A stretch of 8,463 nt of DNA from Rhodospirillaceae bacterium (GCA_028819955.1 JAPPKP010000080.1:1-8463); one strand, 5' to 3'; counted from the first letter of the stretch, positions 1-6,491 are shown. A program made the numbers and translations. The notes: generated from the letters alone by a model not told the origin.

Positions 1-1
1 C

Positions 2-184
2 ACCGTCGAGGCCTTTGGTACCGAGCGCTGCATGTTCGCGAGCGACTTTCCGGTGGCGGCGCTGCACGGCGGCGCGGACGCGATCTACGATTCGTTCAAG
101 ACCATCGTCGCCGACCTCACGGCCGCCGAGCAGCGCGCGCTCTTCCACGACAACGCGGTGCGCTTCTATCGGCTGGGAGACTGA
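2..184 (+). CDS. Amidohydrolase-family protein (amidohydrolase 2 type), C-terminal end only
   Basis: This reading frame is open from the window edge to a TGA and gives the last 60 residues of a protein whose start lies outside. The segment FGTERCMFASDFPV (residues 5-18 of the fragment) matches the conserved C-terminal strand of amidohydrolase_2 TIM-barrel hydrolases. In that family the Asp of the SDFP motif is the metal or catalytic Asp. The helix that follows, with LTAAEQRALFHDNAVRFYRL, is the usual family ending, where an Asn-Ala pair precedes a hydrophobic Tyr-Arg-Leu tail. Members hydrolyse lactones, or hydrolyse or decarboxylate small carboxylic substrates; the substrate cannot be deduced from this piece. 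The stop codon lies 19 bp inside the 3' end of the convergent alpha/beta hydrolase gene. Confidence 0.8.
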   Translation, partial: TVEAFGTERCMFASDFPVAALHGGADAIYDSFKTIVADLTAAEQRALFHDNAVRFYRLGD

Positions 185-1119
185 GCCGCGTTCCCGAGCA
201 CCTCGTCCACGAACGTATCGAAGAGGGCGAAGACCTGCGCTCTGACTTCGTCGGTCTCCATCAGGGGCTCATGGCGGGAGCCGGGAATGGTCTCCAGGCG
301 GCAGTCGGGCAGCCGCGCCGCGAGGCGCATCTGGGCCCCGTTAGAGACCACCCTGTCAGCCTCCGCGCCGATCATCAGCACCGGCGTCGCGATCCGTTCG
401 GGGTAGCCCCGGCTGCACAGGATCGCCACCGAGCGCCGGGTGGCGGCAAGCCAGCCCACCGTTGGCCAGCCGATGGCGAGCGCCGGGTTCTCCCGCATCA
501 GCGTCTCCATGCGCTCGTAGCGTGCGCGGTCGCGGGTCAGCGGATTGCCGTCGTAGGGCGGCGGGAAGGTTCCGCGCGCCGGCACGTACTGGTTCCTGAG
601 GCCGACGCTCATGGCGGCAACCATGAGCACCGCGCCCAGAGCCCGCTCGGCGGGGGTCATCAGGATGTCCACCATGGGGGCCGAGAGGGCGATCCCTTCG
701 GCGAAGTAGGGCCCGGCGCCGGTGTCGTGCTCGGCCCGGTGACGGAGCACGATGTGGCCGCCCATGGAATGGGCCAGCACCACGATGGGCCGCGGCGCTT
801 CGGGCACCACCAGCCGCTCCAGGAACAGGTCGAGGTCCTTGAGATAATCGTCGTAGCTGACGACGTGCCCCTTGCGCGGGTCCTTCAGCACCCGGCCGGA
901 GCGGCCCTGGCCCCGCCAGTCCAGCGCGTAGACGGCGAAGCCGCGGGCCCTGAGGTCTCCCACGGTCTCGCCGTACTTCTCGATGAACTCGGCCCTGCCC
1001 TGCAGCAGCACCACCGTGCCCCGCCCGCCGCCGGGCGGCACGGTCCAGACCGCCGTGCGGAGCGGGAAGCCGTCGTGGGCGGTGAGCGTCCCGATCCGTG
1101 CCGGCGGCTCGGCGGTCAC
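166..1119 (-). CDS. Alpha/beta hydrolase, lysophospholipase/monoacylglycerol lipase-like
   Basis: A 317-residue alpha/beta-hydrolase of the serine aminopeptidase S33/lysophospholipase type, probably cytoplasmic because no signal peptide or membrane segment is seen. The N-terminal strand leads into QGRAEFIEKYGE (40-51), the oxyanion-loop region in this subfamily. DWRGQGRSG follows at 67-75. The nucleophile elbow AHSMGG is at 116-121, with Ser118 as catalytic Ser. Asp255 (GAEADRVV) and His283 (SRHEPL) complete the triad. The length is normal for the family. The start is GTG at 1119, four bases after the TGA of the FAD oxidoreductase, so translation is probably coupled; a GAGG lies just before the start at very short spacing. 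It is the last gene of the minus-strand run. The expected activity is hydrolysis of ester bonds in lysophospholipids or monoglycerides, but the true substrate is unknown. The C-terminus overlaps the amidohydrolase end by 19 bp. Confidence 0.9.
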   Translation of the reverse strand: MTAEPPARIGTLTAHDGFPLRTAVWTVPPGGGRGTVVLLQGRAEFIEKYGETVGDLRARGFAVYALDWRGQGRSGRVLKDPRKGHVVSYDDYLKDLDLFLERLVVPEAPRPIVVLAHSMGGHIVLRHRAEHDTGAGPYFAEGIALSAPMVDILMTPAERALGAVLMVAAMSVGLRNQYVPARGTFPPPYDGNPLTRDRARYERMETLMRENPALAIGWPTVGWLAATRRSVAILCSRGYPERIATPVLMIGAEADRVVSNGAQMRLAARLPDCRLETIPGSRHEPLMETDEVRAQVFALFDTFVDEVLGNAAQSPSR

Positions 1120-1122
1120 GCC

Positions 1123-2532
1123 TCAGGCTTTCGCCGCCGGCGCATCGACCCCCTTCACCGGCACCAGGCCGGCGGGCGCGAGGCCCGCGAGCTTGACCGT
1201 GAGTGCGCCGGGCGTGCGGCCCTCGTCCTCCAGCCGCTCCTTGCGCCGATTCGCCGCGATCACCATGCGCCCGCCGACGTAGCGCACCGGCTCGCGGGGG
1301 AAGAGCCCCACGCCGCCCTGCACCAGCCCGCACTCCGACCACTCGTCCTTCGCACCGAGCGCGAGGGAGGCGAGGATGCGGCCCCCCACGGAGGTCGGCC
1401 CCACGCCGTTGCCCGAGAAGCCGAGGCCGTAGAGCAGGTCGTCCCGGCCATCCAAGCGGCCGAAGAAGGGCAGCCCGCTGAGAGAGCGGTCGATCGGTCC
1501 GGTCCAGCTGGTCGCAATCGGCACATCCTTGAAATCGGGATAGATCCGGCGGAAGTAACCCTCGACCTCGCGGGCCCGCGGCGAGGCGCCGTTGAAGCGG
1601 TCATCGACGTGGTTGCCGAAGGAGAGCTTCCCGCCGCCGGTGCCGAAGGCGACGCGGCCGTCCATGGTCGGGCGGTAGTAGTTCACCAGCGTCCGGGAAT
1701 CGGAGATGCACATGCCGTCGTTCCAGCCGGAGGCAGCCAGGCGCTCGGGCATCGGCCGGGTGGTCACGATATCGCTGGAGATCACGACGATGGTCCGGCG
1801 CAGCTCCGGCAGCATGGTCGCCCAGGCGTTCATGGCGACGACCACCTTCTCCGCCGTCACAATGCCCCGGGGCGTCACCACGCGCGGCGGGCGACCGCGG
1901 TGGAGGCTCATCATCGGCGTCCGCTCGTAGATGCGCACGCCCTTCGAGAGCGCCACCCGGCGCAGGCCATGCGCGAGCATAGCGGGCTGCACGGTGGCGC
2001 CGGTCGGCTCGAAGACGCCGGCGATGTGCCTGTCGCTGCCCGAGCGGCGCATGACCGTCTCCGGCTCCCAAAGCTCGAAGGGATGCAGCTGGTGGCGTTC
2101 CAGCGTGTCGACCAGGGAGTCCCACGAGCCGACCTGGTGCGCGTTGTTCGCTGCCCAGAGCCAGCCGTCGCCGCGATAGTGCGCGTCGATTCCGTTGTCG
2201 GCACAGAAGCGGCCGATCTCGCCGACCGCGTCGGCGGAGGCGCGGGCTAGGCGGACCGCCTCGTCGGACGGGCAGATCTTGCAGAGCGAGCCGAACTTCG
2301 CCCACCAGCTCAGCACGAAGCCGCCGTTCCGCCCGCTCGCGCCGCTGCCGCACAGGCCCTGCTCGACGATGGCGATGTCGATGGAGGGGTCGCGCTCCTT
2401 CAGGCGGATCGCCGTCCACAGCCCGCAAAAACCGCCGCCGACGATGCAGACGTCCGCGCGCACATCGCCTTCGAGAGACGGTGCCGCATCGTCCGTCGAG
2501 AGGCCGGCTTCGGTCAGCCAATGGCTAAGCAT
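1123..2532 (-). CDS. FAD-dependent oxidoreductase, DadA / gamma-glutamylputrescine oxidase (PuuB)-like
   Basis: A 469-residue flavoprotein of the DAO (D-amino-acid oxidase) fold. A short N-terminal extension carries WLTEAG, typical of the PuuB-like branch. The dinucleotide-binding fingerprint VGGGFCG is at 31-37, with the ribose-binding Glu57 at the end of the second strand. GASGRNGG (64-71) is the conserved flavin-contact loop. The C-terminal half has the second FAD motif, GLGFSGNGVGPTSVGGRILASLALG (369-393), preceded by SWTGPIDRSLSGLP (342-354). Family members oxidise secondary or primary amines or amino acids, passing electrons to oxygen or a quinone; the substrate cannot be read from sequence. 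The tail after about residue 400, FPREPVRYVGGR and onward, also occurs in other members of this family as I recall them, so I do not read it as a fusion. The ATG at 2532 has GGAG at 2540-2543, spaced 7 nt. The gene follows HEPN by 42 bp and is followed almost directly by the hydrolase. Confidence 0.9.
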   Translation of the reverse strand: MLSHWLTEAGLSTDDAAPSLEGDVRADVCIVGGGFCGLWTAIRLKERDPSIDIAIVEQGLCGSGASGRNGGFVLSWWAKFGSLCKICPSDEAVRLARASADAVGEIGRFCADNGIDAHYRGDGWLWAANNAHQVGSWDSLVDTLERHQLHPFELWEPETVMRRSGSDRHIAGVFEPTGATVQPAMLAHGLRRVALSKGVRIYERTPMMSLHRGRPPRVVTPRGIVTAEKVVVAMNAWATMLPELRRTIVVISSDIVTTRPMPERLAASGWNDGMCISDSRTLVNYYRPTMDGRVAFGTGGGKLSFGNHVDDRFNGASPRAREVEGYFRRIYPDFKDVPIATSWTGPIDRSLSGLPFFGRLDGRDDLLYGLGFSGNGVGPTSVGGRILASLALGAKDEWSECGLVQGGVGLFPREPVRYVGGRMVIAANRRKERLEDEGRTPGALTVKLAGLAPAGLVPVKGVDAPAAKA

Positions 2533-2539
2533 TCGTTCG

Positions 2540-2543
2540 CTCC
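2540..2543 (-). promoter_or_regulatory. Ribosome binding site of the FAD oxidoreductase
   Basis: GGAG on the minus strand, 7 nt upstream of the ATG at 2532. It supports that start and indicates independent ribosome loading after the HEPN gene ends. Confidence 0.6.
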
Positions 2544-2574
2544 GTTGCTTGCCCGTCGTGCCCAGCGCCTCCGG

Positions 2575-2973
2575 TCATGCCCCTTCGCCCTCCAGCAATT
2601 GCTGCCTCACCTGCTCCAGCAACCCTTCGACCATCTCAAGCGCTGTGGCGCGGTCGATCGGGCCGTCGTCGGGTCCAACTCCGACGTAACGGAATTCGAC
2701 CGCATAGGGCGTGAAGGCGGCGAGGTCCCCGAATGGCTCAGTGTCGCCATCGCGTTCGGCGAACAGCTCCAACAGCGCCTCGATGTTGTGAGTGAGTGGA
2801 TACATCCCGCCCAACAGCGCAATCCCGGCCTTTAGGAGCTTCTCGGCCGCCTGCTGCACGTGGAAGCCGTAAATCTCGTCGGGGATTCCATCGAGGCGCC
2901 GCATGACTCGAAGCGCTTCGATGTCGCGTTCGGCGGCCTCCACGAGCATCCGCGCGCACTTAGCATCGCTCAT
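2575..2973 (-). CDS. HEPN domain-containing protein (partner of minimal nucleotidyltransferase)
   Basis: A 132-residue, almost wholly helical protein of the HEPN family (PF05168-like). The signature is YGFHVQQAAEKLLKAGIALL (35-54): a helix with the QQAAEKxLKA pattern, followed by PLTHNIEALL (59-68), the typical second-helix cap. A Tyr90...Phe94-Arg95-Tyr96 segment corresponds to the conserved YxxxxRY region of this subgroup. The RX4-6H motif that marks RNase-active HEPN toxins such as HepT is not evident. HEPN proteins of this type usually pair with MNT proteins, in toxin-antitoxin or nucleotide-binding modules, and that is the arrangement here. The ATG at 2973 overlaps the upstream MNT stop by 14 bp and has AAGG at 2980-2983, spaced 6 nt. 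No signal peptide is present. Domain identity is firm; toxin function is an inference. Confidence 0.88.
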   Translation of the reverse strand: MSDAKCARMLVEAAERDIEALRVMRRLDGIPDEIYGFHVQQAAEKLLKAGIALLGGMYPLTHNIEALLELFAERDGDTEPFGDLAAFTPYAVEFRYVGVGPDDGPIDRATALEMVEGLLEQVRQQLLEGEGA

Positions 2974-3295
2974 ACAGCACCTTGCCTTCCCGGAGCGCCC
3001 GCGCGAGCACGTGATTGAGGGAATCGCGCCAGTAGTCCACGTCCTCGCGGGAATAGACGAGCACGTCGGCGGCGACGGGAACCCCGGCGATCGCGTGATA
3101 GAGCCTGACCAGCTCCGTGTGGCGGCTGCGGGTGGGGCCGAAGGGCTCGGCCTCTAGCACGATCAGGTCGATATCCGATCGCTCGCCCTCCTCGCCGCGC
3201 GCGCGGGAGCCGAAGAGGATCACCTGCTCGGGATCGACCTCGTCGACGATGGCCTCGACCATCTCGTCGATCAGTGCGTCGGTGATCGGAATCAT
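2960..3295 (-). CDS. Minimal nucleotidyltransferase (MNT-type, MntA-like antitoxin candidate)
   Basis: A 111-residue protein with the polymerase-beta-type nucleotidyltransferase core. LFGSRARGEEGERSDIDLIV (27-46) gives the GS(x)10DxD motif, with metal ligands Asp41 and Asp43. A third acidic residue, Asp77, lies in the strand VAADVLVY, as expected for an active enzyme. In characterised MntA-HepT systems such a protein transfers AMP to the HEPN toxin and neutralises it; the same role is inferred here from the overlap with the HEPN gene. The chosen start is the ATG at 3295, five bases past the TPR/oxygenase stop, with GAGG close upstream and a stronger GGAGG 12 nt upstream. Other starts are an ATG at 3307, where GGAGG directly abuts the codon, or a GTG at 3316. 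Either would add 4-7 residues and overlap the upstream gene. The C-terminal Cys is followed by TAA. Confidence 0.88.
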   Translation of the reverse strand: MIPITDALIDEMVEAIVDEVDPEQVILFGSRARGEEGERSDIDLIVLEAEPFGPTRSRHTELVRLYHAIAGVPVAADVLVYSREDVDYWRDSLNHVLARALREGKVLYERC

Positions 3296-3299
3296 GGCC

Positions 3300-4691
3300 T
3301 CAGCCATCCTCCGCACGCTCGCCGAAGAGCAGGGTCACGTTGATCCGCCGGTTCGCGTAGCCGTCCAGGAAGCGCACGCCGCCGCTCTCGTGAATGAGAC
3401 TCGAATCGAAGATCACCGCCCGGTTGCAGCGATAAGGGACCCGCACCGGCGCCCGCCCTTCTTGCGCGACGAGGCGGTCGAGCCGCGCCGGGTCCAGATT
3501 GTAGTCTGAAAAGCGCCAGTCCGGCGGCGCCGCGACATCGTGCACCACGAGGCCGGCCGCCTCGGGGTCGGGGCAGGCGCTGTCCGGCGTGAGCCAGAGG
3601 TTGATGTTGATGGCGGCCGCGTCCGCATGCTTGCGCGTGCCGCCGCCCGCCTGCCCGTATGAGAACGCCCACATCTGCGCGAGCCGGTGCCCGCAGACGA
3701 TGCCGCCCAGCCGTTCGCCCATCTCGCGGGCCAGCGCGATCAGCACCGGGTGGTCGAAGCCCTCGTGCAGATAGGCCCCGAGATAGCCGCCGTGCTCCTT
3801 GCAGTCGAACCAGATCGTCGCCTCCAGGCAGAAGCGCTGGAGCGCGGCCAGGGCCGGCGCGCTGAGAAAATCGTCCACGACGACGACGGAAGGCGCGGCC
3901 TCGCGGTAGCGCCGCTCGATCGCGTCCCCATCCAGGCGGGGGTTGAGCGCAGGCGCGACGGCCTCCTCCGGCGGGCGGTAGATCACCCGGTTGTAGATGG
4001 GGCCGATCAGCCGCCGCTCCGCCTCCGTGAGCGGACGCGGCGTGCTCGGCCGTTCCTCGCGGCCTAAACGGGCTAGCCCCCGGCGCCGGCCCGCGCTTCC
4101 CTCGGCGAGCGCGGGCGGCAGCCGGCCTCGCTCCAGCAGATAGTCGAGCTGTGCAAGGTCGTGTTCGAGCTTGGTCCGCGACGCGGTCTCGAAGGTCGCC
4201 CGCTGGGCGGGGTCGAGCACCGCGGCGCCGGCGGCCGGATCGGCACCCCACCAGGCGGAGCCGCGATAGAGCGCGAGCCCCGCGCGGTAACACTCCACGG
4301 CCTCTTCCAGCCGACCCTGCCGCTTCAACGCCGCGCCGAGGTTGGTGTGGGCGGCCGCCGAGCCCGGCGCCTGCGCGAGCGCCTGGCGAAAGGCCCCTTC
4401 CGCCGCCTCGTCGTCCCCCTGCCGGAGCGCCAGATTGCCGAGGGTGATGCGCAGGCTCGCCTTGTCGGGCGCGAGGGCCGCGGCGGCCTCGAAGGCCTGG
4501 CGTGCCCGGTCGAGCGCGCCTCGGTCGGCGGCGACGAGGCCGCAGACATAGTGCGCGCCGGCATCGCGCGGGTCGTGGGCGAGGATGGCGCGCCCGATGG
4601 CCTCGGCCTCGGTGCCCTTGCCCGACTGGTAGGCGGCGAATGCCGCGCCGGCCTGCGGCCGCCGCTCAGAGACGCCGCTTGAGCCCGTCAC
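3300..4691 (-). CDS. TPR-repeat protein fused to a 2-oxoglutarate/Fe(II)-dependent oxygenase domain
   Basis: A 463-residue two-part protein. Residues about 13-143 form about four TPR-like helical pairs, including AHYVCGLVAADRGALDRARQ (46-65), LRITLGNLALRQGDDEAAEG (80-99) and AHTNLGAALKRQGRLEEAVE (114-133). The C-terminal part, from about 265, is a cupin-type oxygenase domain. It has VVDDFLS (271-277), an HxD iron motif (His355, Asp357) in KHADAAAININLWLTPD, a distal His434 in DSSLIHES, and Arg448/Arg449 in YANRRINVTLLFG as 2-oxoglutarate-binding candidates. This is a complete facial triad, so activity is likely. Relatives are annotated as putative 2OG oxygenases or prolyl-hydroxylase-like TPR proteins of unknown substrate; the TPR may recruit a protein. 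No signal peptide is seen. The start is GTG at 4691, supported by AAGGTGA at 4695-4701. It overlaps the ligase gene by 26 bp, so translation is probably coupled. Confidence 0.85.
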   Translation of the reverse strand: MTGSSGVSERRPQAGAAFAAYQSGKGTEAEAIGRAILAHDPRDAGAHYVCGLVAADRGALDRARQAFEAAAALAPDKASLRITLGNLALRQGDDEAAEGAFRQALAQAPGSAAAHTNLGAALKRQGRLEEAVECYRAGLALYRGSAWWGADPAAGAAVLDPAQRATFETASRTKLEHDLAQLDYLLERGRLPPALAEGSAGRRRGLARLGREERPSTPRPLTEAERRLIGPIYNRVIYRPPEEAVAPALNPRLDGDAIERRYREAAPSVVVVDDFLSAPALAALQRFCLEATIWFDCKEHGGYLGAYLHEGFDHPVLIALAREMGERLGGIVCGHRLAQMWAFSYGQAGGGTRKHADAAAININLWLTPDSACPDPEAAGLVVHDVAAPPDWRFSDYNLDPARLDRLVAQEGRAPVRVPYRCNRAVIFDSSLIHESGGVRFLDGYANRRINVTLLFGERAEDG

Positions 4692-6291
4692 GGGTCACCT
4701 TGAACCCGGCCGCCTCGCGGTCCCAGGTCGCGGGCGTGATGCCGTCTTCGCGCAGCACCACCTTGCGCACCTTCTGCGTGGGCGTGCGCGGCAAATCGGC
4801 CCTGAACTCGATGAAGCGCGGGACCATGAAGTAAGGCATCTCGGCCGCGCAGTGGCGCAGCAACGCCTCCTCCGTCAGTGCGGCGCCCGGGTTCCGCACC
4901 ACCACGATCTTCACCTCGTCCTCGCCAACGTCGGCGGGGACGGCGATGGCGGCGGTCTCGGCAACGTCCGCGTGCTTGTTGACGATCCGCTCGACCTCGA
5001 AGGACGAGATGTTCTCGCCCCGCCGGCGAATCGCGTCCTTCATCCGGTCGTGGAAGAAGAGGAAGCCGTTCTCGTCCATGTGGCCGCGGTCACCACTGTG
5101 GAACCAGAGGTTGCGGAAGGCTCCGAGCGTCGCCTCCGGCAGGCCGTCGTAGCCCTCCATCAGGATGAAGGGGTGTTTGGCCCGGACCACGATCTCGCCC
5201 GAGGTGCCGGGGGGCACCGAGCGGTCCATCTCATCGAAGATCGCGACCTCGTAGTAGGGCGCCGCCCGCCCCGCCGTGCCCTTGGGCGTCGACTCGTCGG
5301 GCCGGGTGTAGACCACGATGTTGGCCTCGGTGGAGCCATAGCCTTCGGTCAGCTCCAGGTCGAAGCGCTCTAGAAACTGCTCCTGCACCTCGTGCGGATT
5401 GGGCACCGAGTAGATCATGCGGAGCGGGTTGTCCGCGTCGTCGAGCTGCGGCGGCTCTGCCCAGAGCATGTGGCAGATGCCGCCCACGCCCACCGTCACG
5501 GTTGCGCCGTGCGCGCGCACGTCCGGCCAGAACTGGCCTGCACTGAAGCGCGGGCGCAGCAGCATCCGGCAGTCCGCCAGCATGGTGCCGAGCAGGATGA
5601 ACTTGCCGGCGATGTGGAAGAAGGGGAGGAAGTTGTAGGTCACGTCATCGGCGCGGAGCGCCACGATCTCGTTGAAGACCACGGCGAACGACAGCTCGAA
5701 GTGGTTGTTGATGACGACGCCCTTCGACGGCCCCGTGGTGCCCGACGTGAACATGATGCAGGCCGTGGTGGTCGCTTCGACGGTGCGGGGCGTATCGGCG
5801 CCGTCGCCCGTCGCGACCTCCTCCAGCGAGAGCACGACGCCCGGCAGCGTGCGCCGTGCGTTTTCCAGGTCGTCGCCGGAAACGACGAAGGTGCCGAGGC
5901 CGGGGCAGCGGTCGGCGATCCGCGCGACCACGGGCACGAACTCGGCGTCCAGCACCATCGCCGTCACCCGTGCGCTGCTCACGATGTGGGTGAGGATGTC
6001 TCCCCGGTAGGCGGTGTTGATCGGCACCTCGACGACGCCGAGCTTCGCGGTGGCGAACCAGACGAAGACGTGCGCCGGCGAGTTCTGCATCATCACGGCG
6101 ACCCGCGCGCCGGGCTCGATCCCGAGCGACTCCAGGCCGACGGCGATGCGGTTGGCCTCCCGGTTGATGGCGGCGTAGCTGTAGTCCAACCCCGACCAGT
6201 GCATCACCGGGTGGTCGGGGCGCTCGGCCGCGCGCCGCTCGAGCACGCGGTGGACCAGCCAGGTCTCCGGGTCCTTGCCGATGGTCAGCAT
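4666..6291 (-). CDS. ATP-dependent acyl-CoA ligase (AMP-forming), CaiC-like
   Basis: A 541-residue member of the ANL superfamily that activates a carboxylic acid to acyl-AMP and then acyl-CoA. The P-loop motif FTSGTTGPSKG is at 181-191, FLPFFHIAGK at 221-230, and YGSTE at 318-322. Asp401 (HSGDRG) binds the ribose. The hinge is at HDRMKDAIRRRGENISSFEVE (414-434). The catalytic Lys507 sits in TPTQKVRK. All core motifs are intact and the length is normal. The MKDAIRRRGENISS wording resembles the carnitine/crotonobetaine-CoA ligase-like branch (CaiC) more than fadD, but no other carnitine genes are visible, so the substrate is open. It is the first gene of the minus-strand run and is divergent from fadD. 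The ATG at 6291 lacks a strong Shine-Dalgarno sequence; only a GGCGG-like stretch precedes it. Its stop lies inside the TPR/oxygenase gene. Confidence 0.92.
   Translation of the reverse strand: MLTIGKDPETWLVHRVLERRAAERPDHPVMHWSGLDYSYAAINREANRIAVGLESLGIEPGARVAVMMQNSPAHVFVWFATAKLGVVEVPINTAYRGDILTHIVSSARVTAMVLDAEFVPVVARIADRCPGLGTFVVSGDDLENARRTLPGVVLSLEEVATGDGADTPRTVEATTTACIMFTSGTTGPSKGVVINNHFELSFAVVFNEIVALRADDVTYNFLPFFHIAGKFILLGTMLADCRMLLRPRFSAGQFWPDVRAHGATVTVGVGGICHMLWAEPPQLDDADNPLRMIYSVPNPHEVQEQFLERFDLELTEGYGSTEANIVVYTRPDESTPKGTAGRAAPYYEVAIFDEMDRSVPPGTSGEIVVRAKHPFILMEGYDGLPEATLGAFRNLWFHSGDRGHMDENGFLFFHDRMKDAIRRRGENISSFEVERIVNKHADVAETAAIAVPADVGEDEVKIVVVRNPGAALTEEALLRHCAAEMPYFMVPRFIEFRADLPRTPTQKVRKVVLREDGITPATWDREAAGFKVTRDGLKRRL
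4695..4701 (-). promoter_or_regulatory. Ribosome binding site supporting the GTG start of the TPR/oxygenase gene
   Basis: AAGGTGA on the minus strand, 3 nt before the GTG at 4691 (6 nt from the AGG core). It lies within the last codons of the acyl-CoA ligase (Lys-Val-Thr-Arg). This decides the unusual GTG start and implies that the two overlapping genes are translated together. Confidence 0.55.
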
Positions 6292-6317
6292 TGCCGGCCG
6301 CCAGTTTCCATACCGCC

Positions 6318-6345
6318 AGAATGGAGGCCGGCCGGTCTATGTCAA
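6318..6345 (-). promoter_or_regulatory. Candidate promoter of the minus-strand operon
   Basis: A perfect TTGACA -35 hexamer lies on the minus strand at 6340-6345. With a 16-nt spacer the -10 would be CATTCT (6318-6323), which matches only 3 of 6 consensus bases. An alternative is TTCACA with an 18-nt spacer to CATAGA just upstream. The location before the first gene of the run supports a promoter here, but the exact pair is uncertain. Confidence 0.35.
6327..6336. repeat. GC palindrome in the divergent control region
   Basis: GGCCGGCCGG contains two overlapping self-complementary octamers and lies in the spacer of the candidate minus-strand promoter. It could be a protein-binding site or simply GC-rich chance. 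Confidence 0.3.
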
Positions 6346-6357
6346 CGCCTGTAGGCG
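6346..6357. promoter_or_regulatory. Inverted repeat, possible operator
   Basis: CGCCT-GT-AGGCG is a perfect 5-bp dyad separated by 2 bp, directly adjacent to the TTGACA of the minus-strand promoter candidate. Its position fits an operator. It does not match a fatty-acid regulator consensus that I can name. Confidence 0.3.
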
Positions 6358-6388
6358 AGTGTGAACTTAAGGTACGCAGTTTCCCGCC

Positions 6389-6417
6389 TTGACGGCGGCA
6401 GAGCGGGTTTTCATAGT
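6389..6417 (+). promoter_or_regulatory. Candidate sigma70 promoter of fadD
   Basis: TTGACG (6389-6394, 5 of 6 consensus) is followed by a 17-nt spacer and CATAGT (6412-6417, 4 of 6). The predicted start of transcription is near 6424, leaving a leader of about 68 nt. A dyad, CCGCC-TTGAC-GGCGG (6384-6398), straddles the -35 hexamer and could let a repressor block it. Confidence 0.5.
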
Positions 6418-6476
6418 GCGCGGAAGTGTGTTCCCCGCGTCTGGACAGGGCGGAGCGGGGCCGCGAATCCCAGGCC

Positions 6477-6483
6477 AAAGGAG
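6477..6483 (+). promoter_or_regulatory. Ribosome binding site of fadD, fixing the start at 6492
   Basis: AAAGGAG lies 8 nt before the ATG at 6492. This is an excellent Shine-Dalgarno sequence. It decides against the longer reading frame that opens at 6426, just downstream of the predicted transcription start. Confidence 0.8.
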
Positions 6484-6491
6484 CGGAGCGC

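Noticed and set aside
271..2250. Plus-strand open frame of 659 codons antisense to the hydrolase and FAD oxidoreductase
   Set aside because: It is rich in Arg, His, Gly and Ala with no recognisable domain, and it covers two genes with complete catalytic motifs on the other strand. It is a GC-bias shadow frame.
4161..4682. Plus-strand open frame antisense to the TPR region
   Set aside because: No domain, with the Arg/Gly/Ala-rich composition of an antisense frame; the minus strand carries clear TPR repeats.
6426..6491. 22-residue N-terminal extension of FadD from the ATG at 6426
   Set aside because: The strong AAAGGAG at 6477-6483 points to the ATG at 6492. The extension has a leader-like, Arg-rich composition, and the 6426 codon nearly coincides with the predicted transcription start.
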